DNA of 10,112 nucleotides from Chitinispirillaceae bacterium (GTDB taxonomy: Bacteria; Fibrobacterota; Chitinivibrionia; Chitinivibrionales; Chitinispirillaceae): assembly GCA_016926315.1 (NCBI GenBank), contig JAFGOU010000034.1:1-10112 (forward strand). The letters are read 5' to 3'. The position numbers and the translations under genes were made by a program. The notes below the pieces were generated by a model, which was given only the letters and a program-made list of their open reading frames with translations, was not told the DNA's origin and did no database searches. Position 1 is the first letter of the stretch. Each line of letters starts with the position of its first letter. Positions 1 through 7,500 of the stretch are shown piece by piece.

Positions 1-60
1 GAGGAGAAATCTCATTACGGTAAAGAGATTTCTCTCCCGCTTACGCGGGCTCGAAATGAC
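1..60. repeat. Hairpin-rich intergenic repeat-like element
   Basis: Two inverted repeats sit side by side. GAGAAATCTC (4-13) pairs with GAGATTTCTC (25-34), and CCCGC (36-40) pairs with GCGGG (45-49) around a four-base loop. The segment ends in CTCGAAATGACA. The layout (palindrome, short GC hairpin, then a CGAAATGACA-type tail) resembles dispersed intergenic repeats common in bacterial genomes. Only one copy is visible here, so its repetitive nature is inferred from recollection. It lies beyond the hsp20 terminator and contains no gene. Confidence 0.4.
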
Positions 61-135
61 AGTACCCTTTCCACAATTGTGTGCAGATAATTTCGAGACG
101 ATTAATAAAACAGGTCGGCAAGGAACGGTGCCCGA

Positions 136-169
136 TTAAAAAAGTAAGGGCCGCTTGCAATGCGGCCCT
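136..169 (-). terminator. Rho-independent terminator of the hsp20 transcript
   Basis: AGGGCCGC (147-154) and GCGGCCCT (162-169) form a perfect 8-bp GC-rich stem around a 7-nt loop. On the minus strand the stem is followed by TTAC and then a run of six T (the A-run at 138-143 on the plus strand). It lies about 30 bp past the hsp20 stop codon, the right place and orientation to end the leftward transcript. Confidence 0.88.
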
Positions 170-199
170 GAGCTTCCTGTCTGTTTGGTTTTTCTACCC

Positions 200-637
200 T
201 TATGAAACCTTGATCTCAATGGCCCGCGGTTTTGCCTCCTCGGTTTTCCGCAGGTTCACCTCAAGTACGCCGTCGGCATATTTCGCCGCTATGTTTGCGC
301 TGTCAACATGGGCCGGTAAAGAGAACGACCTGCGGAAAGTTCCGTAACTCCTTTCAAAGTGGCAGTAATGGTCCTTGTCGCTCTTTTCCACTTCACGTTT
401 CTTTTCGCCGCTTATCGATAAAACACCATCCTCAACGCTTACCGTGATCGCCTCACGGGTCAGTCCCGGCAGGTCGGCCCTTATTTTGTATCCTGTGTCT
501 GATTCTGTAATGTCGACGTTCGGATACAATTGCCCTGACAAACTGCGGCCGCTCCAGTCAAAAGTCTCCCCGAAAATGGAGTCCAGGTCGCTTAGCAGGG
601 TGGATACCGGCGCGGTTTCGTAACGAATGAGTGACAT
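200..637 (-). CDS. Small heat shock protein, Hsp20/alpha-crystallin family
   Basis: This is a 145-residue ATP-independent holdase that would bind unfolding cytoplasmic proteins as an oligomer. The N-terminal arm (about 1-37) is variable and contains the LLSDLDSIFGETF stretch typical of bacterial class A sHSPs. The alpha-crystallin domain spans about 38-132: YPNVDITESDTGY opens it, ADLPGLTREAITVSVEDG forms the central strands, and ADGVLEVNL (121-129) is the conserved end motif. The C-terminal tail carries the I-x-I oligomerisation motif as IEI (140-142). Length is normal for the family. The ATG is preceded by AAGGAGGA (641-648), which supports this start. It lies 20 bp downstream of the small gene at 658-843 on the same strand, so the two are probably co-transcribed, and a strong terminator follows. 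Confidence 0.95.
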   Translation of the reverse strand: MSLIRYETAPVSTLLSDLDSIFGETFDWSGRSLSGQLYPNVDITESDTGYKIRADLPGLTREAITVSVEDGVLSISGEKKREVEKSDKDHYCHFERSYGTFRRSFSLPAHVDSANIAAKYADGVLEVNLRKTEEAKPRAIEIKVS

Positions 638-657
638 ACGTCCTCCTTTTTTGAAGG

Positions 658-843
658 TTACAGAGTTTTTAAAAAAGCATCCACCGAAACGGTGGTATTA
701 AGCGTGATGGTAAGGTTCATGATGTCATCGCTGCAGATGATCGTTGTTCTGTCAGGTCTTCCGCCGAGAAAGGGGATAAAATCCTTACTCATCACCTTTT
801 CGAGCCTTATGTTGCGCCTGTCTATCACCTTTTTCGCTTCCAT
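658..843 (-). CDS. Small conserved-looking protein of unknown function upstream of hsp20
   Basis: A 61-residue protein beginning MEAKKVIDRRNIRLEKVMSK. I do not recognise a family. The N-terminal third is strongly basic, the middle has FLGGRPDRTT, and the C-terminal half is mostly short hydrophobic and threonine-rich stretches that look like beta strands (IMNLTITLNTTVSVDAFL). No signal peptide or membrane segment is seen. The frame is open upstream to an ATG at 1051-1053. I chose the ATG at 841-843 because it has AAGGAA (850-855) six bases upstream, while the longer version has no ribosome binding site and begins with Cys/Pro/Asn-rich, low-quality sequence. Only 20 bp, containing the hsp20 ribosome binding site, separate it from hsp20, suggesting a shared stress-responsive transcript. 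Confidence 0.62.
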   Translation of the reverse strand: MEAKKVIDRRNIRLEKVMSKDFIPFLGGRPDRTTIICSDDIMNLTITLNTTVSVDAFLKTL

Positions 844-1092
844 ATAAGGTTCCTTGTTAAGGTTGTTTTTTCTATCCACCGGTATAGTTTTGCAAGGGGG
901 ATGCCAAACAAAACAAGGCGAAAAAAGGGTGTTTTTAAAGGGGTTGTTCAAAGTGGAACATAAAATCGAATCAAAGTGTATCGAATTGGTACGGCAATAG
1001 TTGTACGGGTTGAATTTTGCAGGAGGTTTCCCTGTCATTGCTCCGCCCGCCACCCCTGAAGTATTTATTCTGCAAATACACAGGGAGGACCT
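844..1092. promoter_or_regulatory. Divergent intergenic region with a candidate hsp20-operon promoter
   Basis: This 249-bp spacer must hold promoters for the leftward small gene/hsp20 pair and the rightward pirin-family gene. On the minus strand, TATACC (886 down to 881) with TTTGGC (908 to 903) at a 16-bp spacing is a plausible vegetative promoter and would give a short leader. The same stretch, CTTGTTTTG then CCCCCTTG, loosely resembles a sigma-32-type heat shock promoter, but the spacing is short. No CIRCE element (TTAGCACTC-N9-GAGTGCTAA) is present. Short direct repeats occur as well: TCAAAGTG at 948 and 971, and ATCGAAT at 965 and 980. GGGAGGA (1083-1089) is the ribosome binding site of the pirin-family gene. 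Confidence 0.35.
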
Positions 1093-1601
1093 ATGGTTAC
1101 AAGATCAGTAGTTAAGACTTTCCCGTCGCGCCCCACTATTGAGGGCGCCGGCGTCCATCTCAAACGTATTTTCAGCAACCCTGAAGCTGCGTTAACCGAT
1201 CCGTTTCTGCTGCTTGATGATTTCAGGTCCGACGATCCATCCAAATACCTTGCCGGATTTCCCTGGCATCCGCACCGGTGGATCGAGACCATCACCTATG
1301 TGCTGAAGGGGAGTGTTGAACATGGTGACAGTATGGGAAACAAGGGCACCATCGGCAGCGGCGATGTCCAGTGGATGACGGCCGGGAGCGGGATCATCCA
1401 TCAGGAGATGCCCAAAGGCGATAAAACCGGAAAGATGTACGGGTTTCAGTTGTGGGCCAACCTGCCGGCCTCTCATAAAATGATGCCGCCGCGATATCGC
1501 TCGGGGAGCCGATCGCCTGGTACGGACCTGTCGTCATGAACACCGAAGAGGAGTTGCGCGTGGCGTTCGAGGAGTATGAGAACGGGACGTTTGTGAAGTA
1601 A
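1093..1601 (+). pseudogene. Pirin-family gene with an internal deletion and frame change
   Basis: Pirins are bicupin Fe-binding proteins, some with quercetinase activity, usually near 280-300 residues. The intact reading frame here (1093-1539) gives 148 residues. Residues 1 to about 135 are a good N-terminal cupin: HPHR (59-62) and HQE (103-105) supply the three His and one Glu metal ligands, with QWMTAGSGIIHQEMP between. After PPRYR (about 1500) the frame becomes non-homologous and stops at 1537-1539. The minus-one frame then reads LGEPIAWYGPVVMN and continues to FEEYENGTFVK, ending at TAA 1599-1601; this is the family's extreme C-terminus. Joined, the parts give about 168 residues, so roughly 115-130 residues (most of the second cupin) are missing and the junction is out of frame. 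W63 replaces the usual Gly after HPHR. The start has GGGAGGA just upstream. A truncated single-cupin protein could still be made, but loss of normal function is more likely. Confidence 0.85.
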
Positions 1602-1604
1602 CCG

Positions 1605-4157
1605 TCACTCCCTGCTTTTCCTGCTTTCCAAAACGTTGTCTTCGAGCGAAACCTCGTGCGGATCAACGCCCCAGATCTCTTTTGCGTATTCGTCAATTGC
1701 GCGGTCCGAGGAAAAAATTCCTACCCTTGCAACGTTAAGAATCGATCGGCGTGTCCACTCCGCAGGATCGCTTGTATATAGTGCAGAGACTTTTTTCTGG
1801 CACTCGACGTAGGCGTCGAAATCGGCCAGGACCATGAACCGGTCGCCGCCCTGCATGAGCGAATCGAAGATCGGTTTGAACAGGTGCGGCTCTTCCGGGC
1901 TGAAAAAGCCGGAATTAATGAGGTCCAGCACCTGTTTGAGTACCGGGCTTTTATGGTAGTAGTCCCAGGGATTATAACCGTGGATGCGAAGATCATCCAC
2001 CTCATTCGTGCGCAGGCCGAAAATGAACATGTTGTCCTCGCCGATCTGTTCCGCCATTTCCACGTTCGCGCCGTCCATGGTGCCGATGGTGAGCGCGCCG
2101 TTGAGCGCAAACTTCATGTTGCCGGTGCCCGAAGCTTCCATGCCCGCGGTGGAGATCTGTTCGGAAAGGTCGGTTGCAGGAATCACCCATTCGGCCAGAG
2201 ACACGCGATAGTTGGGGAGAAAGTACACCTGGAGCAGCTCTCTGGTGGAGGGGTCGTTGTTGATGATTCCGGCTATATTATTGATGAATTTGATGACCAG
2301 TTTTGCCATAAAGTAACCGGGCGCCGCCTTGCCGCCGAACAGGACCGTCCGGGGGGCAAAGCCTTCACTATCCCCGCTTTTTAACCGCTGGTAAAGGTGG
2401 ATGACGTGCAGGGCATTCATGAGCTGCCGCTTGTATTCATGCATGCGCTTGACCTGGACGTCGAACAGGGTATCGATGTTTATCGAGATAGCGTCGGACT
2501 TGAGAATCTTTGCGGCAAAATCCTGCTTGGCGGCGTGTTTCGCAAGGTCCCATTTTTTCTTGAACGCGGGATCGTCGGCGTAGTTTTCCAGTTTTTTAAG
2601 CGAGGAAAGGTCGGTGACCCAGCCTTCCCCGATGGTGCCGGATATCAGCCGGCTGAGCGGCTGGTTCGCCTTGTAGAGCCAGCGACGCGGGGAGATGCCG
2701 TTGGTCTTGCTGTTGAATTTTTCCGGCCACATGTCGTAAAAATCGCGCATCAGTTTTTCGCAGAGCAGGGTGGTGTGCAGTCGCGAGACGCCGTTTACCG
2801 AATGGCTTCCCACAATGGCGAGGTAGGCCATCCTCACCTGCTGCTCGTCGCTCTCCTCGATGATCGACATCCGGCGCAAACGGTCGGTGTCGCCGGGATA
2901 CCGGTACGACACTTCACGAAGGAAATGGGCGTTTATTTCGAAAATGATTTCGAGATGGCGGGGGAGAAGATGGCGCATCATGGGAACGGGCCACCGTTCA
3001 AGCGCTTCGGGCATGAGTGTGTGATTGGTATAGGCAAAGGTGCGGATGACGATCGCCCACGCCGCGTCCCATTCGACGCCGTGCTCATCCACGAGCAGCC
3101 GCATGAGCTCGACGATGGCGATTGATGGATGGGTGTCGTTGAGCTGGATCGCCACCTTGTCGGCAAAGGTGGAAAAATCGGGATTCTTCCTTTTAAAACG
3201 GCGGATGATGTCCTGGAGGGAAGCCGAGGTGAAAAAATGCTGCTGCTTGAGCCGCAGCTCGCGGCCCGACACGTTGTTGTCATTCGGGTAGAGCACCTTG
3301 GATATGTTCTCACTGGTCATTTTTGATTCGCAAGCGCCGATATAATCGCCCTGGTTGAACTCCTGGAAATTGAACTCTTCGGCCGCGCGCGCCGACCAGA
3401 GTCGCAGGGTGTTTACATTATTTACGCCATAGCCCGGAATCGGGATGTCGAAGGGTATCGCGATCACGTCACTGGTGTCAACCCACTGGAAACGGGTTGT
3501 TCCATCGCGCTCGCGCACGTACATCGTTTTTCCATAAAAATGGATGGTCTGCTTGTACTCCGGCCGCTCTATTTCCCACGGGTTGGTGAGCTGCAACCAG
3601 GTTTCGGGAACCTCTTTCTGGTTGCCATTCACGATTTTCTGGTTGAAAATGCCGAATTCGTACCTGATGCCGTAACCGACCGCCGGTAGTTTGAGGGTGG
3701 CCATGGAGTCGAGGTAGCAGGCGGCAAGGCGTCCGAGACCGCCGTTGCCCAGTCCGGCGTCGTGCTCCTGGTCGATGATCTCCTCCATATCGAGGTTAAG
3801 TTCACTGATCGCCTGTTTGCATGCGTCGGCGATCCTGAGGTTGATGATATTGTCGGCAAGGAGGCGGCCGAGAAGGAATTCCATGGAAAGATAATAGATC
3901 CGTTTGACATTATCGTTGTTATAGTGCTGCTGGCTGGCGATCCACCGTTCAATGAGCCGTTCGCGTACGGTATAGGAAAGGCTCAGGAATTCGTCATAGG
4001 GTGTAAGCGAGTAACGGTCCTTGGCGAGGTTATATTCCAGGTTGCTCAGGAACCCGCGGCGGATGTCCTCGACAGTTTTTCCCTTGAACCGGAGCGCCCA
4101 GGTAAAATCGAGGCCGCTGTTCGGGGGTATTTTTCCTGTTTGGCTGGTTTTCGGCAT
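1605..4157 (-). CDS. glgP: Glycogen/starch phosphorylase (GT35)
   Basis: An 850-residue cytoplasmic, pyridoxal-phosphate-dependent enzyme that releases glucose-1-phosphate from the non-reducing ends of alpha-1,4-glucans using inorganic phosphate. The length is full for the family. The N-terminal half has KRIYYLSMEFLLGR (about 85-98) and the glycine-rich DAGLGNGGLGRLAACYLDS (133-151) near the substrate site. VKRMHEYKRQLMNALH (569-584) belongs to the phosphate/PLP-binding half. EASGTGNMKF (674-683) holds the PLP Schiff-base lysine at K682, close to K680 of the muscle enzyme, followed by LNGALTIGTMDGANVEM. The ATG has AAAGGA (4165-4170) seven bases upstream. It stands alone, without other glycogen genes in view, and its stop is three bases from the end of the convergent pirin remnant. 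I cannot tell from sequence whether glycogen or maltodextrin is the preferred substrate. Confidence 0.97.
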   Translation of the reverse strand: MPKTSQTGKIPPNSGLDFTWALRFKGKTVEDIRRGFLSNLEYNLAKDRYSLTPYDEFLSLSYTVRERLIERWIASQQHYNNDNVKRIYYLSMEFLLGRLLADNIINLRIADACKQAISELNLDMEEIIDQEHDAGLGNGGLGRLAACYLDSMATLKLPAVGYGIRYEFGIFNQKIVNGNQKEVPETWLQLTNPWEIERPEYKQTIHFYGKTMYVRERDGTTRFQWVDTSDVIAIPFDIPIPGYGVNNVNTLRLWSARAAEEFNFQEFNQGDYIGACESKMTSENISKVLYPNDNNVSGRELRLKQQHFFTSASLQDIIRRFKRKNPDFSTFADKVAIQLNDTHPSIAIVELMRLLVDEHGVEWDAAWAIVIRTFAYTNHTLMPEALERWPVPMMRHLLPRHLEIIFEINAHFLREVSYRYPGDTDRLRRMSIIEESDEQQVRMAYLAIVGSHSVNGVSRLHTTLLCEKLMRDFYDMWPEKFNSKTNGISPRRWLYKANQPLSRLISGTIGEGWVTDLSSLKKLENYADDPAFKKKWDLAKHAAKQDFAAKILKSDAISINIDTLFDVQVKRMHEYKRQLMNALHVIHLYQRLKSGDSEGFAPRTVLFGGKAAPGYFMAKLVIKFINNIAGIINNDPSTRELLQVYFLPNYRVSLAEWVIPATDLSEQISTAGMEASGTGNMKFALNGALTIGTMDGANVEMAEQIGEDNMFIFGLRTNEVDDLRIHGYNPWDYYHKSPVLKQVLDLINSGFFSPEEPHLFKPIFDSLMQGGDRFMVLADFDAYVECQKKVSALYTSDPAEWTRRSILNVARVGIFSSDRAIDEYAKEIWGVDPHEVSLEDNVLESRKSRE

Positions 4158-4503
4158 GGTACTGTCCTTTCGGAAGATAAAGAAAAATTGCCACCCTCAA
4201 TGGTAAGGTGATTACAGGAAAAAGTAAAGGGGACTTAAAATGCTATTTTCGATTCCTGGAAAATTCACCCGCCTGCCGGTAAAAAATACATCGGCGCCGG
4301 CGGAAGACACCTGTCCGACGGTTACCATGCGGACAGTGCCGGTACATGGTTTGACGGATTCAGGGTCATCTCCATATTTCGGACCCGCCGGCGTGACAGG
4401 TGGTATTTTATCATGAAGATTCGGTAACCCATAGTATATTATATGGCACGCAGCCAAATGAGGGGTGGCTTGCCGGTCAAAGCATTTCTTGCCAGGGGGG
4501 CCC
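4158..4503. promoter_or_regulatory. Divergent intergenic region between glgP and the large lipoprotein gene
   Basis: A 346-bp spacer with no convincing gene. Rightward, TTGACG (4351-4356) with CATATT (4373-4378) at a 16-bp spacing is a candidate promoter, and a second AT-rich block, TATATTATAT (4435-4444), could serve as a -10 but lacks a good -35. Leftward, TTTACT (about 4227-4222) with TACCAT 17 bp on is a weak glgP candidate. Inverted repeats include CTGTCCG (4311-4317) with CGGACAG (4330-4336), enclosed by CGCCGGCGG (4295-4303) and CCGCCGGCG (4385-4393). These could fold as a nested structure or mark an operator, though GC-rich pairs also arise by chance. Confidence 0.35.
4493..4500 (+). 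promoter_or_regulatory. Ribosome binding site fixing the lipoprotein start at 4504
   Basis: CAGGGGGG lies three bases before the ATG at 4504. An in-frame GTG at 4465 would add 13 residues (including Cys, Arg, Pro and Gly) in front of the signal sequence and has no better upstream site. Starting at 4504 gives a short polar head, then a 16-residue hydrophobic core and a cysteine at 27, as expected for an export signal. Confidence 0.55.
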
Positions 4504-7500
4504 ATGTCTGATGGTCGTTTTTTCCATTCTATGGTCATCGCAACGGTGGTCATCGCCATTGTTGTTTTCGCCGTGTTCAATTGTGCCCGCAATAACCCGC
4601 TCGATGAAAACGGGATCAATTATGTCCCGGGTTCCGCTCCGCAGGCGCAGTTTTTAAAGGATACGGTGAGCGCATATATCAATGTGGAGTTCGATATCCC
4701 GGTATTTTTCAGCGACACTGCCGCAAAGGGCGGTCGCGCTCCGCTTGTGAAGGTACTGCTGTTCAACTGGGAAGGCGACAGCGCGCGGCTTAACGACACG
4801 ATGACGCCCCCCGCGGACAGCGTGATTGCAAAGGTGTTCGCGCAGGCCGGCGAGCGCACTGTTTTCATGAAAGCGAAGGATAATGACGGCGAGTTGAGTC
4901 CATTGGCGCACATGCGCCTTACCATTCTGGAAGGACGACCCCGGATCCTTGCGTTTACAGCGGCCCCGCTCTCGGTATATACCGGCGATACCGTGACCGC
5001 GACAGCGACGGCGACCGACGACAATGAAGAGGAGGGCGATACGCTCGATTTTATCTGGAGAGTGGACAATACCAGGGACACGGTCACCCGCAGCGCTGTT
5101 TTCAAGACCGCATTTACCACAGCCGGAATACATAAGATCGTAGTGCAGGGACGGGACCGGGACAACCTTTTATCGCACCCTGATTCGGTTTTAATCGAGG
5201 TTCGGTCCAGGCCCGTTCTGGTAGATTCGACCGGTCCTGAGATAACCTTTATTTCACCGTCCGGGGCGATTACCGTCAATGTTCCGTTTGTCGCGGTTGT
5301 TGTTAATACCAAAGACCAGAGCGGCGTTTCGCTGGTTTATATCAATACCAGCCCGGCCGAACTCGCAGGCGGGACCTCCACTTCCAGTATGTGGAAAAGG
5401 GACTCGGTCCCGCTCTCCGAAGGCGTCAATGTTATTCCTGTTCTGGCAATCGATAACCGGCTGAATCCGAGCGATACAACGATAACCGTAACCTATAACA
5501 GGAATGCAGACGACCGGACGCCGCCGGACATTACTTTACGGAGTCCCGGCCAGGGAGATACCGTCTATTTTCCACAGATTACCGTGCTGGCAGAGGTGCG
5601 GGACGCGTCCGGAAAGGTCGACCAGGTGACCTGCAATGGACGTCCCATGCTCTATACGGGCGGCTCCCTGTATCAAACGGACAGTGTCGCGGTCAGGGAA
5701 GGTCCGGACACGATCGTCATTTATGCGCGGGACGACAAGGGGAATGATACCAGCAGAAACCTGCATATCACGTATGTCAGGGACCCGGTCATTGATACCA
5801 CGCCGCCCTCCCTCCTTATCCTCTCGCCGCGCAAAGGCGCGACAGTCGAAACCCGCGCCTGCACGGTGAGCGTCGCGGCGTCGGATCTTATGAGCGACAT
5901 TGATTCCGTGAGCGTGAACGGCCTTCGGGCGCTGCACATGGGCGGCCAGCTTTTCGCCCGCGCCATTCAGCTCGACCATGGCGCGAACACGATCGTGGTC
6001 CGTGCTGTTGATAAAAGCGGAAACCACAGGGCGGACACCGCGCGCGTGACTCAGAACGCGGCACCGCTGTTTTCCATAACCCACAAGGACACCAGCATGA
6101 CGACGGGCGGTGAGGCGTCGTTCAGCCTCAGCGCTACGGACCCGGATGGCGATTCCCTGACCTTCTCGTTTTTGACCTTCCCGTCAAAGGCTTCAGTCCG
6201 GCCGGTTTTTACCCGGGCCGGCACCACCGTGACCATCTCGCCCTACCGGCCCGATCAGACCGGCGTGGACACGTTTAAAATCCTCGTCACCGATCCCTAT
6301 GCCGGCTTTGATACGGTTACCATCCGCGTATTTATCACTTCGCAGCAGGAGACCAAACCGTTTTTTACCACCAAACCGGGCGAACTTCCTGACAGCGCAA
6401 CGGTAGGTATGACCTATAGGGCACCGCTTGCGGCGGTCGATCCGAACAGCAAGCCGCTGGTGTTTTCATTCAGAAAACCGCCGACGCCCCCGGGCGCGCA
6501 GATCGATTCTGCAGGCACGGTCACCTGGATACCGGCGGCGGCCGACACCGGGACCGATTCGCTGTTTGCACTCGCGTCCAATGGCACGGAAAGCGACACG
6601 CTCATCTGGACCGTGCGGGTGATCATGCCGAATCTCCCGCCCCGGCTGGCCAAGCCGGTCGATACCGCTATTGACGAAGGCGTGCGGTTGAGGATAACGC
6701 TCAGCGCGACCGACCCGAACGGCGATCCGCTCTCCTACTCCATGTCTTCGTTTCCTTCAGGCGCGCAGCTTGCCGGGAATGTGTTCACCTGGACGCCGTC
6801 GTTCAGCCAGGCGGGCGTTTATACCGTGCGGTTTCGTGTTACCGAGACCAATCGCTCGCCGCCGCTTTCCGATTCGCAGACGGTTTCCATCACGGTCCGT
6901 AACGTCAACCACGCGCCCGTGCTTGCTCCCATCGGTGCAAAGACAGGGTTCGAACGCGTACCGCTCGAATTTACGGTTACTGCGGGCGACACCAACGGCG
7001 ATTCGATACGGTTTTCAATGACCAGTCCGCCGCAGGGCGCCTCCCTCACGGCGTTAACCATGACCACCGCCCGGTTTTCCTGGACGCCCACAGGGGCCCA
7101 GGCCGGGAGCTATACCGTCACGTTTTTGGCGACAGACAACGGCAACCCGGTCATGCGCGACAGCGAAACCGTGGTTATTACGATGCGCGACACCGTTCCG
7201 CCGGTGTTTGTGACCCATCCCGATTCCATGTCCGATACGGTATTCGTCGGCAATACGTATCTCGACACGCTGCGCGCGACCGATGCGGGCGGCGATGCGA
7301 TTATCTACCAAAAACTTGCCGGACCGGCATGGCTTACGCTAGCTCAAACATCGGGCATCGTGATCGGAGCGCCTGAACCGTCGGATGTCGTTGCACGAGT
7401 GGACGTGATGATGACAGCCGAAGACCCTGTTGGACTCAAGGACACGCTTTCGTGGTCGATCACCGTGCTGCCCATGTGGCCCAGGGTGTGGGGCGGACCG

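Noticed and set aside
844..1053. N-terminal extension of the small hsp20-linked gene to an ATG at 1053
   Set aside because: No ribosome binding site lies before 1053, the added 70 residues are Cys/Pro/Asn-rich and lack protein-like patterns, and the extension would cover the divergent promoter region.
1884..3125. Long plus-strand open frames (1884-2384 and 2397-3125) opposite glgP
   Set aside because: They are antisense to a full-length, motif-complete glycogen phosphorylase and arise from its codon bias; no ribosome binding site or recognisable domain.
4465..4503. GTG start at 4465 for the giant lipoprotein
   Set aside because: It would put a Cys/Arg/Pro-containing extension in front of the signal sequence, and the ATG at 4504 has its own G-rich Shine-Dalgarno-like sequence.
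4212..4619. Minus-strand open frame across the glgP/lipoprotein spacer
   Set aside because: It overlaps the signal-peptide region of the lipoprotein, has no plausible start signal, and its translation lacks any recognisable pattern.
4994..5024. Short ACC/GCG-type triplet repetition (Thr-Ala alternation) as a microsatellite
   Set aside because: Imperfect and only about 25 bp long; it simply encodes a TATATAT strand in a PKD-like domain.
4620..5312. Minus-strand 230-residue open frame inside the lipoprotein gene
   Set aside because: Low-complexity Thr/Val/Ser-rich antisense of a repeat-coding gene, without a supporting ribosome binding site.
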